From NCBI GenBank assembly GCA_001464275.1, contig LNFL01000163.1, forward strand, positions 1-64,000: 64,000 nucleotides of DNA, written 5' to 3'. The translations under genes were made by a program, and so were the position numbers. This DNA is from Actinobacteria bacterium Ga0077560. GTDB taxonomy: Bacteria > Actinomycetota > Thermoleophilia > Miltoncostaeales > Miltoncostaeaceae. The notes below the pieces were generated by a model that saw nothing but the letters and a program-made list of their open reading frames with translations, was not told the origin of the DNA and did not search any database. Below, piece by piece: positions 1 through 7,965 of this stretch; position 1 is the stretch's first letter; every line of letters begins with the position of its first letter.

Positions 1-318
1 CGCGGCCGCGTGGGCGCTGGGCAGACCGACGGCGGCGGCGAGCGAATCGCCGGATGACGCCGCGGCGATCACACCGAGCGCAGAGAGCACGCTGAGCGCC
101 CAGAGCGGCACGAACAGGCGGGTGAGCAGGCCCGGCTTCCACACCGTGACCAGGATCGTGAGGGCGGTGACGGGGAGGGCGACCACCACGCCGTGCACGA
201 TCAGCGGATGCAGCGGCAGTGAGGTGATGTCGGCCCAGGTGCCCATCGGGAGCAGCAGGAACCCGATGATCGGGATGGCCCCCGCCAGCGCGAGGGCGAT
301 GAAGCGGCGATGACTCAT
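1..318 (-). CDS. DUF2231-like small membrane protein (partial)
   Basis: The gene runs off the left edge, so the C-terminus is missing. The visible 106 residues start MSHRRFIALALAGAIPIIGF and contain three hydrophobic stretches. A 'LHPLIVHGVVVALPV' motif matches the His-Pro-Leu-x-Val-His signature of DUF2231-type predicted membrane proteins. An AAGGAG Shine-Dalgarno lies about 11 bases before the ATG. Function is unknown; in other bacteria this family is often found near redox or heme proteins. It is followed on the same strand by nothing visible here, and a PepSY gene lies behind it. Confidence 0.6.
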   Translation of the reverse strand, partial: MSHRRFIALALAGAIPIIGFLLLPMGTWADITSLPLHPLIVHGVVVALPVTALTILVTVWKPGLLTRLFVPLWALSVLSALGVIAAASSGDSLAAAVGLPSAHAAA

Positions 319-445
319 GTGTGGTGGGACTCCTTGTGGAGCATGGGCGGGGGTTGGCGGGCATCGGCGCCCGCGGAACGGACGCCGGTGCGCGGCGACC
401 GGCGTCACGGCCGCCGCGTCATTGCGGCTGGCGGCCGGTGCTCGC

Positions 446-1171
446 TCAGTTGTCGGGACGCACGTCGATGACGGCGCCGGTGAGTTCGACGTACACCTGG
501 TACTCGCGGCCGTCGGCGGCGCGCACCTCGACGTCCCAGCCCCTCCAGCCGTCGTCGGCCTCGCGATCGACGTCGATCGTCACCGCGCCGTCACCGACGG
601 CGGCCGTCGCCGCCCCCGCGATCTCCTCACGGGAGGCCTCGGTGCCCGAGGGCGCCATCTGCCACGGCGCCGGCGCGCCCGCCGCGTCACGGTAGGCGAG
701 TCCACCGACGGTGAAGACGTCGGCGTCGTCACGGTCGTCCTCGATCTCGTAACGGACCCCAAGCGTGAGGTTGCGCCCCTCAAGGCCGCGCAGTTCGGCG
801 AGCAGGGGCTCAGAGGCGCCGTCGCGGTCGTAGTCCTCGAACGCGGGGGCGGCGCTGATCCAGGCATCGGGGCCGAAGTCGACCTCGACGCCCGACACGA
901 ACCAGTCGTCGGGGTCCTCGCCGGCCCGCAACGTACCGGTGAGCTGCTCGAGCGCATCGACCTGCTGTACGCGCACCGCTCCGGCCGGATCACTCCCCGA
1001 GGTGGAGGCGGTGCCCTGCGGCGGCGGCCCCGCGGTGGCGCGCGTGATGCCGTTCGCCTCGATGGCGTCGACCCGGACATCCGGGTCAGTGAGCGCCGAG
1101 CTGATCGCCGCGCCTCCAAGTGCGGCGCCGACCACTCCGGCGGTGATGAACAGGGCGAGGCGAGCACGCAT
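446..1171 (-). CDS. Secreted PepSY-domain protein
   Basis: A 241-residue protein with an N-terminal hydrophobic signal/anchor segment (about residues 5-27) and a low-complexity linker. The C-terminal domain ends 'GWDVEVRAADGREYQVYVEL' followed by TGAVIDV, the typical end of a PepSY domain. PepSY domains are extracytoplasmic and often occur beside two-component systems or inhibit peptidases. It is divergent from the regulator/kinase pair at 1348-3398 and shares its upstream region, which contains a 9-base inverted repeat. It is probably a target or accessory of that pair, which is inference. Confidence 0.75.
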   Translation of the reverse strand: MRARLALFITAGVVGAALGGAAISSALTDPDVRVDAIEANGITRATAGPPPQGTASTSGSDPAGAVRVQQVDALEQLTGTLRAGEDPDDWFVSGVEVDFGPDAWISAAPAFEDYDRDGASEPLLAELRGLEGRNLTLGVRYEIEDDRDDADVFTVGGLAYRDAAGAPAPWQMAPSGTEASREEIAGAATAAVGDGAVTIDVDREADDGWRGWDVEVRAADGREYQVYVELTGAVIDVRPDN

Positions 1172-1247
1172 GCGAACCCTCCGGGCTCGAGAACCGTGGT
1201 TGATGGCTCGACATGGTGCCGGGCGCTCCTGAGGCCACGGTGACCGC

Positions 1248-1270
1248 CACCTGAAAGGTCTTTTCAGGTG
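1248..1270. promoter_or_regulatory. Inverted repeat in divergent promoter region
   Basis: A perfect 9-base inverted repeat, CACCTGAAA then a 5-base loop then TTTCAGGTG, sits between the divergent PepSY gene and the response regulator. It is A/T-richer than its surroundings. It could be an operator for the adjacent OmpR-type regulator or another factor. A hairpin in either leader is also possible. Confidence 0.45.
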
Positions 1271-1347
1271 AGGATCATGCGGCGATCAGCCGAGCACGGC
1301 AACATGGGCGCCTCACGCTGCGACGGGCACGACGAGGTGGAGACCGG

Positions 1348-2007
1348 ATGGCGATCCTGCTGGTTGAGGATGAGGACGGCATCATCAACTTCGTCCGTCG
1401 GGGGCTCGAGTCGGCGGGCTACCAGGTGCTCGTCGCGAACGACGGCATCGACGGCCTGGCGATGGGGCTCTCCACCGATGTCGAGCTCGTCGTGCTCGAT
1501 CTCGGCCTTCCCGGGATCCCCGGCGAGGAAGTCCTGCGCAGGCTCCGCCAACGCCGACCCACCGTCCCCGTGATCGTGCTGACGGCCAAGGACGCCGTCG
1601 CCGACCGCGTCGCGAACCTCGAGGCCGGCGCAGACGACTATCTGATCAAGCCCTTCAGCTTCTCCGAACTGCTGGCCCGCATCCGGGCCCGGCTGCGCAC
1701 GGCGGGACAAATCCGCGCCGACACCATCGCCGTCGGCGACCTCATCCTCGACCTCGCGGCCCGCACCGTCAGCATCGACGGCACCGTGACCGAGCTGTCG
1801 GCGCGCGAGTTCACCCTGCTTGAGACCTTCGCCCGCAACCCCGGCCACGTCCTGTCACAGGTCCAGCTGCTCGACCGGGTCTGGGGCTACGGTTTCGACG
1901 GCTCATCGAACGTCGTCGAGGTCTACGTCGGCCACCTGCGCCGCAAGATCGGCGCCGCGCGCATCCAGACCGTCCGCGGCGCCGGCTACCGGCTCGTCGA
2001 GCCGTGA
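1348..2007 (+). CDS. OmpR/PhoP-family response regulator
   Basis: A 219-residue protein with an N-terminal receiver domain (1-115) and a C-terminal winged-helix DNA-binding domain (about 125-218, ending 'TVRGAGYRLVEP'). The acidic pocket (E7, D8), phospho-acceptor D51 and conserved K101 in 'IKPF' are all present, so it should be phosphorylatable. The start has a purine-rich GGTGGAG upstream. Its stop overlaps the kinase start in a GTGA, so the two are translationally coupled. It probably controls itself and the divergent PepSY gene through the inverted repeat upstream. Confidence 0.93.
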   Translation: MAILLVEDEDGIINFVRRGLESAGYQVLVANDGIDGLAMGLSTDVELVVLDLGLPGIPGEEVLRRLRQRRPTVPVIVLTAKDAVADRVANLEAGADDYLIKPFSFSELLARIRARLRTAGQIRADTIAVGDLILDLAARTVSIDGTVTELSAREFTLLETFARNPGHVLSQVQLLDRVWGYGFDGSSNVVEVYVGHLRRKIGAARIQTVRGAGYRLVEP

Positions 2008-3398
2008 GGCTCACCTCACGCATCGTCGTGCGCTCCCTGCTGGTGATGGCGCTCGCGTTGGGGTCGGTGAGCGTGCTCACCTACGAGTTCGCCCGTGTCT
2101 CGGGCCGCGAGGATCTCGACAGGTTTCTGCAGCGCGAGAGCGGAAAGCTCGTCACAGGGTTCGTCGACGCCGCCGGGGAGGCCTCCGGTGCCGACGGGAA
2201 GCTCGCGGCACCGGAGGCGGCCCGGGCGGCCCGGGCGGCGCTCGCCATCCACCCAAGCGGACCGCAGCACGTCGCGGCGATCACCATCGACGGCACCCGT
2301 CTGCAGGCGACGGGGGGGCCGCCCGAGGTTGCCGCGCTCCTGCGCGGTGACGATGCCCCGCCGCGGCAGCCCGGGCGTCTGCGCACCGTCGACACCGGCA
2401 TCGGGCCGGTGCGCGCCCTGGACGTCGCCGTGACGGACGCGACGGGCGGTACCGTCGCCGTTGCGACACTGCTCGCACCCCTTGGCCCGAGCCGGTACGC
2501 CGCGAGCAACGCCTTCTCGCGGACCATCGTCGCCGGCCTCATCGCGCTGTTGGTGGGCGGTGGTCTGCTCGCCTTCGTCGTGCGGCGCTCCCTGCGACCG
2601 CTGCGGGACCTCTCCACGACGGCCGCCGCGATCACCCCCGACACGCTCACGGCCCGGGTCCCCGTGCCCGACACCAACGACGAGGTGCGCCAGCTGGCGC
2701 TCGAGCTCAACGAGATGCTCGAGCGCATCGACGCCAACGACCGCACCCGGCGCCGCTACCTTGCCGCCGTCTCCCACGAGGTCCGCACCCCGCTCACCGT
2801 CGCAGAGGGCCACCTCGAGCTTCTCGAGGACAGGCAGATCGACCCTGCCGCCGCGGCGGCGACCGTGCGCCAGGAACTCGACCGCCTGCGGCGCGTGCTC
2901 GACGACCTGCTCTCGGTCGCACGGGGTGCCGAGGAGGTCGACATCCGGCCCGGACCGGTCTTCCTCCCGGACCTCTTCGCCGCCGTCGCGGCACGCATCG
3001 ATGCGCTGGGCCTAACGGCCCGTGTCCGGGTGGAGCCGCCCCCGCCCGTGGCGTTCACCGGCGACCAGGCGCGCATCGAGCAGTCGATCGCGAATCTCGT
3101 CAACAACGCGGTCGACCACAATCCTCCCACCACAGCCGTCACCCTGACCGCGGCCGCCGACCGCGAGACCATCACCATCGCGGTCACCGATGACGGCACC
3201 GGCATCGACCCCGAGATCCTGCCCCACGTCCGCGAGCCCTTCGTCACCACCCGCACCACCGGCAACCGCCGTACCAGCGGGCTGGGGCTCACCGTTGTGG
3301 AGTCCCTCACCCTGGCGCAGCACGGAACGCTGGCCCTCACCACGGGCCCCGCCGGCACCACCGCCACCCTCACCTATCCGATCGAACCGCCGCCGTGA
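2004..3398 (+). CDS. Sensor histidine kinase, HAMP/HisKA/HATPase
   Basis: A 464-residue membrane kinase with a GTG start overlapping the regulator stop. It has one N-terminal transmembrane segment (about 9-28), an extracytoplasmic domain of roughly 140 residues, and a second transmembrane segment (about 172-193). These are followed by HAMP, the HisKA box 'AAVSHEVRTPLTVAEGH' with H258, and an ATPase domain with N-box 'SIANLVNNAVDHN' and G-boxes 'DDGTGI' and 'SGLGL'. It is the cognate kinase of the preceding regulator. The signal sensed is unknown; envelope stress is a guess from the PepSY neighbour. Confidence 0.92.
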   Translation: MRLTSRIVVRSLLVMALALGSVSVLTYEFARVSGREDLDRFLQRESGKLVTGFVDAAGEASGADGKLAAPEAARAARAALAIHPSGPQHVAAITIDGTRLQATGGPPEVAALLRGDDAPPRQPGRLRTVDTGIGPVRALDVAVTDATGGTVAVATLLAPLGPSRYAASNAFSRTIVAGLIALLVGGGLLAFVVRRSLRPLRDLSTTAAAITPDTLTARVPVPDTNDEVRQLALELNEMLERIDANDRTRRRYLAAVSHEVRTPLTVAEGHLELLEDRQIDPAAAAATVRQELDRLRRVLDDLLSVARGAEEVDIRPGPVFLPDLFAAVAARIDALGLTARVRVEPPPPVAFTGDQARIEQSIANLVNNAVDHNPPTTAVTLTAAADRETITIAVTDDGTGIDPEILPHVREPFVTTRTTGNRRTSGLGLTVVESLTLAQHGTLALTTGPAGTTATLTYPIEPPP

Positions 3399-3474
3399 CC
3401 CGGCGCGTCGCTCCGCGTGCGGGTGTCGCAGCCACGGTGCCGGACACCGGACGGGAGGACGACCGACGCAGAGG

Positions 3475-3506
3475 GCCCGCAGGTGCTGCTCCCACGTCCT
3501 GCGGGC
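3475..3506 (+). terminator. Hairpin downstream of kinase gene
   Basis: GCCCGCAGG and CCTGCGGGC form a perfect 9-base stem around a 14-base loop, 77 bases after the kinase stop. There is no T-tract. It is a plausible rho-independent-like end for the regulator/kinase transcript. Confidence 0.4.
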
Positions 3507-3693
3507 GCGGAGCACGAGCGGCCGCAGCGGGTCGTGGGGCGGCGCAGAGGCAAGCCCTCGGTCCGGTCATGGAAGCACCCTGGACCGCCTTCGGCCTGGG
3601 TGGGAACAGGGTGGTGACGCAACCCACAGAGACCGCTTGAGATCGGTCGCCGGTCAGCGTCCCGAAACTCGATTCTCAGGCGGTTCTCCGAGA

Positions 3694-3767
3694 TGACGTG
3701 AGCCCACGGGAGATGCGGGGCCCGGCTCATGATCCCTGGGTCGCAGGTTCGAGTCCTGCCGCGCCCG
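3694..3767 (+). pseudogene. Degenerate tRNA (tRNA-like remnant)
   Basis: Positions 3743-3759 form a textbook T-arm: stem GCAGG/CCTGC around loop TTCGAGT. It is preceded by GGGTC and by a loop-like CTCATGA (3726-3732) that would place a CAT anticodon. The acceptor 3' strand (3760-3766, CGCGCCC) pairs with only five of seven bases (one a wobble) of TGACGTG at 3694-3700. The anticodon stem does not pair (CCCGG against TCCCT), and the D-arm is poor. No CCA is encoded. It looks like a decayed tRNA or a 3' tRNA fragment left at a former integration site, not a working gene. Confidence 0.5.
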
Positions 3768-3803
3768 CTCCCGGCAGTACCCCTGGCCGGCGCAGGGGTG
3801 GGA

Positions 3804-3809
3804 TACCCT
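3804..3809 (+). promoter_or_regulatory. Leaderless-type -10 box (TACCCT)
   Basis: TACCCT ends 6 bases before the GTG at 3816, matching the TANNNT arrangement seen at several intact genes in this window. Confidence 0.35.
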
Positions 3810-3815
3810 CACGCG

Positions 3816-4062
3816 GTGCCCCGCACCGCGCTCTGTCGTTCCGGAATACCGACCACGCTGGTCCGCAACATCGCTGCTCGGGGTCGCCTGCGGACGTTCG
3901 TGCTGCGCACCGGTCACGCGGTCGGCGGTACGGTCGCGGTCCGCTCGGGCTTCTTCCCCTTCTTCCTCGGGGCGGGATCTCACGATCAGGCGGGGCTTCT
4001 TCGACGCGAGCTTCGAGGTGGTCGTGACCGCCGACGCGGACGTGAACGTTCGGCTGGACTAG
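3816..4062 (+). pseudogene. Small leaderless gene with a frameshift
   Basis: A GTG start follows a TACCCT box. The reading frame from 3816 shows coding-type GC-rich third positions up to about 3975 (ending 'VAVRSGFFPFFLG'). The same coding signature then continues in the +1 frame, ending 'TIRRGFFDASFEVVVTADAD' and VNVRLD with a stop at 4060-4062. No single frame spans both parts. I do not recognise the product. The decay fits the neighbouring tRNA remnant, and both suggest a degraded junction. It could also be a chance pattern in GC-rich DNA. Confidence 0.35.
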
Positions 4063-4084
4063 GCGCGACGCGGACCGGGCCGGG

Positions 4085-5560
4085 TCACCCCTCCCTCGGG
4101 CCGGCCACCGGGAGATCCGCCTCCGGCGGGTGGTCCGAGGTGCCCGCGAGCGGCAGGGCCAGCTCGAAACACGCACCCCGGTCCGAGGGCAGCGCGGAGA
4201 CAAGGCCGCCGTGACGGCGCGCGACGGCGTCGACGATCGCGAGGCCCAGACCGCTGCCGCCCGCCGCTCCTCCCCGGGGCGCGGGTCCCGGGCCCCGGGT
4301 GAACCGGTCGAACAGGTGACTCGGATCGCCGGGGGGAAGTCCCGGCCCGTCGTCCGAGACCCGGATGAGCGCGGCCGTCGGTGTGCGAGCGACATGCACG
4401 GTCACGGTGGTGCCCGCCGGCGTGTGGGTGCCGGCGTTCGCGACGAGGTTGGTGAGGGCGCTGTGGATCTGGCCGTGATCCCCGTGCAGCACCAGTCCGC
4501 GGTCGCCGCTCGAGGTGAATGCGTGCTCCGGATGCGCGGCGCGCAGGCCGGCGAGGATCTGCTCGACGAGCGGATCCAGGGGCACCGGGCCGAAGTCGGT
4601 CTCGGAGGGCTCGTCGAGACGGGCGAGTTCCAGCAGCGACTCGACGATCCGGCTCATGCGCGTGGATTCGTCCTCGATGCGGGCCATGGCGTTGGCCAGG
4701 TCGTCGGGCCGCTGCGCCGCGCCGCGGCGGAAGAGCTCCGCGTAGCCGCGGATCGAGGTGAGCGGTGTGCGCAGTTCGTGCGAGGCGTCGGCGGCGAACC
4801 GCCGCACCCGCTCCTCCGACGCGCGCTGCTCCGCGAATGCCGCCTCGATGCGGTCCCCCATCGTGTCGAAGGCCCGGGCGACATGGGCGACCTCGGTCGG
4901 GGCGCCGGCGGTCCCGACACGGTGGGAGAGGTCACCGTCGGCGATCGCGTCGGCGGCCACGACGATGCGGTCCAGCGGGCGCAGGGCGAACCGCACGAGC
5001 GTGAGCGCCCCCACCGCGGCCACCGCCACCATCACCCCGCCGACGCCCGCGAGGATGAACAGGAGTCGCGACAACGTGGAGTCGACGTCGCGCAGCGGCT
5101 GGGCGACCACCAGCACCATCCCGAGCTGCGTCCGCTGTGCGACGGCACGGTACCCCCCGTCCGCAAGGTCGAGGTCGAAGGACGCGGGCTCCCCGGGACT
5201 CCGAACGAGCTGGTCCCGGACCGGCGTCGGAAGCGGCGTGGGGTCGTCCCCGCCGCTGCCGCCGACGAGCACCCACCGGATCGAGCCGCCGTCCGCGGTG
5301 CCCACCCGGAGGTCGTTCTGCAGCTCCTCCGGCAGGTCTCGGCTCCGGCGCAGCACCTCATCACGGTTCGCCACCAAGAGCGCGAGCGGGCCACCCTGTG
5401 AGGCGCCCGCGCTGATCGCGCGAAGCTGGGTGTCCAGCCGGTCGACGAGCGATCGCCGGGTGAGCTCGTAGGTCGCGACCGCCGAGACCAGCAGCACCAC
5501 CCCGCTGAGCGCGAGCACCAGCACCAGCAGCCGCCCGCGGAGGGAGCGCGGCCCCCTCAC
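4085..5560 (-). CDS. Sensor histidine kinase, last gene of exporter operon
   Basis: A 491-residue kinase starting at a GTG that overlaps the upstream regulator stop (GTGA). It has a transmembrane segment at about 11-31, an extracytoplasmic domain to about 163, and a second transmembrane segment at about 166-190. A HAMP domain (about 190-245) follows, then the HisKA box 'AADASHELRTPLTSIRGYAE' with H261. The ATPase domain has 'LTNLVANAGTHTP' (N371, N375), 'DDGPGLPP' and 'GSGLGLAIVDAV'. It is the ninth gene of the coupled operon beginning at 12216 and is expected to phosphorylate the regulator at 5557-6267. Confidence 0.93.
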   Translation of the reverse strand: MRGPRSLRGRLLVLVLALSGVVLLVSAVATYELTRRSLVDRLDTQLRAISAGASQGGPLALLVANRDEVLRRSRDLPEELQNDLRVGTADGGSIRWVLVGGSGGDDPTPLPTPVRDQLVRSPGEPASFDLDLADGGYRAVAQRTQLGMVLVVAQPLRDVDSTLSRLLFILAGVGGVMVAVAAVGALTLVRFALRPLDRIVVAADAIADGDLSHRVGTAGAPTEVAHVARAFDTMGDRIEAAFAEQRASEERVRRFAADASHELRTPLTSIRGYAELFRRGAAQRPDDLANAMARIEDESTRMSRIVESLLELARLDEPSETDFGPVPLDPLVEQILAGLRAAHPEHAFTSSGDRGLVLHGDHGQIHSALTNLVANAGTHTPAGTTVTVHVARTPTAALIRVSDDGPGLPPGDPSHLFDRFTRGPGPAPRGGAAGGSGLGLAIVDAVARRHGGLVSALPSDRGACFELALPLAGTSDHPPEADLPVAGPREG

Positions 5561-6267
5561 CCGGCCGGTTCCGGTACCCGGATCACATAGCCGAACCCGC
5601 GCACCGTCTCGATGGGCGGCGCCCCCAGGGGCGTGAGCTTGCGACGCAGGTAGCTCACGTAGATCTCCACGATGTTGGCCTGGCCGTTGAAGTCGTACGC
5701 CCAGACGTGATCCAGGATCTGCCGCTTGCTGAGCACCCGGCCGGCGTTCTGGACCAGGTAGCGCAGCAACGTGAACTCGGTCGGGGTGAGCTCGACGCGC
5801 ACGCCATCGCAGGTGACGGTGCGGGCGTCGTCGTCGATCTCCAGGGCCCCGACCCCCAGGGCCGGACGACGCTCGCCGGACGCGTCGCGCGCGCCGGCGC
5901 GGCGCAGCACCGACCGCACGCGCGCCACCAGCTCCTCGAGGCTGAACGGCTTGGTGAGGTAGTCGTCGGCGCCCATGGTGAGCCCGCGCACCTTGTCCTG
6001 CGCCGAGTCCCGCGCGGTCAGGAAGATCGTGGGGACGTCCCGGGGCCGTGAGATGCGCCGGAAGACCTCGAACCCCTCGAGGTCGGGCAGCATGACGTCG
6101 AGCACCACGAGCTCCGGATCGAACCGGCGGGCCTCGGCGACCGCGTCCGCACCGCTCGCGGCGGTGCGGACCTCGAATCCCTCGTATCCGAGCGCCGTGG
6201 CCAGCAGCTGCGTGATGCCCGGCTCGTCGTCGACGACCAGGATCCGTGCCCCCGACCGGTCAGGCAT
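5557..6267 (-). CDS. OmpR-family response regulator
   Basis: A 236-residue regulator with a complete receiver: D13/D14 pocket, phospho-acceptor D57 and K106 in 'LTKPF'. A winged-helix output domain ends 'TVRGFGYVIRVPE'. It overlaps the upstream permease by 8 bases and the downstream kinase by 4. It is the canonical regulator of the operon, in contrast with the atypical regulator at 7962-8711. It probably autoregulates the exporter operon, which is inferred from synteny. Confidence 0.93.
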   Translation of the reverse strand: MPDRSGARILVVDDEPGITQLLATALGYEGFEVRTAASGADAVAEARRFDPELVVLDVMLPDLEGFEVFRRISRPRDVPTIFLTARDSAQDKVRGLTMGADDYLTKPFSLEELVARVRSVLRRAGARDASGERRPALGVGALEIDDDARTVTCDGVRVELTPTEFTLLRYLVQNAGRVLSKRQILDHVWAYDFNGQANIVEIYVSYLRRKLTPLGAPPIETVRGFGYVIRVPEPAG

Positions 6268-7057
6268 CGTCCACGCGCCGAGTGAACACCCATGCGGTCA
6301 CCGCCGCGAGTATTGCGATCTCCACCGCCGCGACCAAGGCCGACCGCCCCAGGCCGATGCCCTGGTCGCCGCCCAGCACGAAGGCGTTCAGCAGGCTCCC
6401 GGGCATCCACCGCTCGGCGCCGTCGACGGCCTGCGTGAAGAGCGTCTCCAGCGGCAGGGCGTACGCGAGCCCCACGCCGATGGCCGCGACGGGCGAGCGC
6501 AGCAGCACCGCCAGGCAGGCGCCGCCGACCGACCACGCCATGCCGGACAGGATCACCCGCATCCCGGTCCACGCCGCATCGGAGAGCCCTCCGGCGGTCC
6601 ACCACTCACCGGTGTCGAACCCCTGGGCGACCGCGGTGATCGCGGCCGCCGCCGCCGCGACGAGGACGCCGATGGCGATCCCCACCGCCACCAGCGCCAG
6701 CGTGGCACCCAGCTTGCCGGCCAGCAGCGACAGCTTGCGCGGCAGGCGCACCAGCAGTCCCTGGAGGGTGCGGTTGGAGTACTCCTGGCCCCACCCCCAT
6801 GCGGTCAGCGACAGCGCCACGACGCCGATCAGCGTCGAGGCGCCGCTGAGCGCGTGGCCCAGGCCGCCGGAGCCGGTGATCTCCTCCAGCGTCAGGTCGA
6901 AGTTGTTGGCCGGCCCCTGGAACGCGTCGCTGCCCGCCGTCGCGACGGTGATGACCGCCGCGAGCGCGGCAACGCCCGAGAAGCAGAGCAGGCCGATCCG
7001 GCGCAGGGAGCGCAGCTTCAGCAGCTCGCTCGCGAATGCCCGTGCGATGCCGTTCAT
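6260..7057 (-). CDS. ABC-2 type exporter permease
   Basis: A 265-residue integral membrane protein with about six hydrophobic segments. It starts 'MNGIARAFASELLKLRSLRR', the cytoplasmic amphipathic start typical of ABC-2 permeases of the bacitracin/lantibiotic-immunity type. Its ATG overlaps the stop of the ATPase gene by one base (TGATG), so the two subunits form one transporter. The substrate is unknown; antimicrobial peptides or lipids are common for this family. Confidence 0.85.
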   Translation of the reverse strand: MNGIARAFASELLKLRSLRRIGLLCFSGVAALAAVITVATAGSDAFQGPANNFDLTLEEITGSGGLGHALSGASTLIGVVALSLTAWGWGQEYSNRTLQGLLVRLPRKLSLLAGKLGATLALVAVGIAIGVLVAAAAAAITAVAQGFDTGEWWTAGGLSDAAWTGMRVILSGMAWSVGGACLAVLLRSPVAAIGVGLAYALPLETLFTQAVDGAERWMPGSLLNAFVLGGDQGIGLGRSALVAAVEIAILAAVTAWVFTRRVDDA

Positions 7058-7965
7058 CAGGCCGCTCCCGTCAGTGAGAAGAACGCATCCTCGAGATCCA
7101 TGGCGTGGGGCTCGATGCGCACCAGGGTGATGCCTTCCAGCATCGCGCGGCGGTTCAGCTCGCCCGCCTGGGCCGCGGGCGCGGTGATGACGAGATCGTC
7201 GTCGCGGATTGCGCCGGGGTAGCCCATCCCGGTGGCCAGCGCCGCCAACCCGGCCAGATCCGCCGGGTCCTCGGCCCGGAGGCTGATCCGCGGCTCATCG
7301 CCCGCCAGGTCCTCCACCCGCCCGGAGTACCGGAGCGATCCCCGCGCCATCACGACCACGTGGTCGCAGACGGCACCCACCTCCGACAGCAGGTGGCTCG
7401 ACACGAGCACGGTGGTGCCGTCCTGGGCGAGTCCGGCCATCAGGCCGCGCATCTCCCGAATGCCGGCGGGGTCGAGGCCGTTGGTGGGCTCGTCCAGGAA
7501 CACGAGGTCCGGATCGCCCAGCAGCGCGGCCGCGATGCCCAGGCGCTGCTTCATGCCGAGCGAGTAGGCCTTGTACCGGTCATCGGCGCGGTCGGCCAGC
7601 TCCACCCGCCGGAGCGCCCGTTCGACGTGGGACCCGTCGAGCGCCGACAGGCGGGCGAGCACGGTGAGGTTCTCGCGACCGGTGAGGCCCGGATAGAAGG
7701 CGGGGCCCTCGATGAGGGCGCCCACCCGCGGCAGGTACGCCGCGGGGTCGGTGATCGGCAGGCCGAGGACCGTCCCCTCACCGGAGTCGGGACGCAGCAG
7801 GCCGAGCAGCAGGCGGATGGTGGTGGTCTTGCCGGCCCCGTTGGGTCCGACCAGACCGCACACGCTCCCCGCGGGGACCGCCAGGGAGAGGTCGTCCACG
7901 GCGACACGGTCGCCGAAGCGCCGTGTGAGTCCGTGGATGTCGAGGACGAGCTCAGGTGGGTTCAT
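7057..7965 (-). CDS. ABC exporter ATP-binding protein
   Basis: A 302-residue ATPase. Walker A is 'GLVGPNGAGKTTTIRLL', the signature is 'YSLGMKQRLGIAAALLG', and Walker B is 'LVFLDEPTNGLDPAGI', followed by the switch 'SSHLL'. A C-terminal DUF4162-like extension covers about 220-302. I chose the ATG at 7965 because it overlaps the preceding regulator stop in ATGA and gives the usual family start just before 'LVLDIHGLTRRFGDRVAVDD'. The longer open frame upstream is arginine-rich and unlike the family. Partner is the permease at 6260-7057. Confidence 0.93.
   Translation of the reverse strand: MNPPELVLDIHGLTRRFGDRVAVDDLSLAVPAGSVCGLVGPNGAGKTTTIRLLLGLLRPDSGEGTVLGLPITDPAAYLPRVGALIEGPAFYPGLTGRENLTVLARLSALDGSHVERALRRVELADRADDRYKAYSLGMKQRLGIAAALLGDPDLVFLDEPTNGLDPAGIREMRGLMAGLAQDGTTVLVSSHLLSEVGAVCDHVVVMARGSLRYSGRVEDLAGDEPRISLRAEDPADLAGLAALATGMGYPGAIRDDDLVITAPAAQAGELNRRAMLEGITLVRIEPHAMDLEDAFFSLTGAA

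Noticed and set aside
3694..3767. A functional tRNA-Met (CAT anticodon)
   Set aside because: The anticodon stem and two acceptor pairs fail and the D-arm is poor. Only the T-arm is convincing, so it is listed as a remnant.
4130..5401. 423-codon plus-strand frame opposite the kinase at 4085-5560
   Set aside because: Antisense to an obvious kinase with all catalytic boxes; composition is GC-driven.
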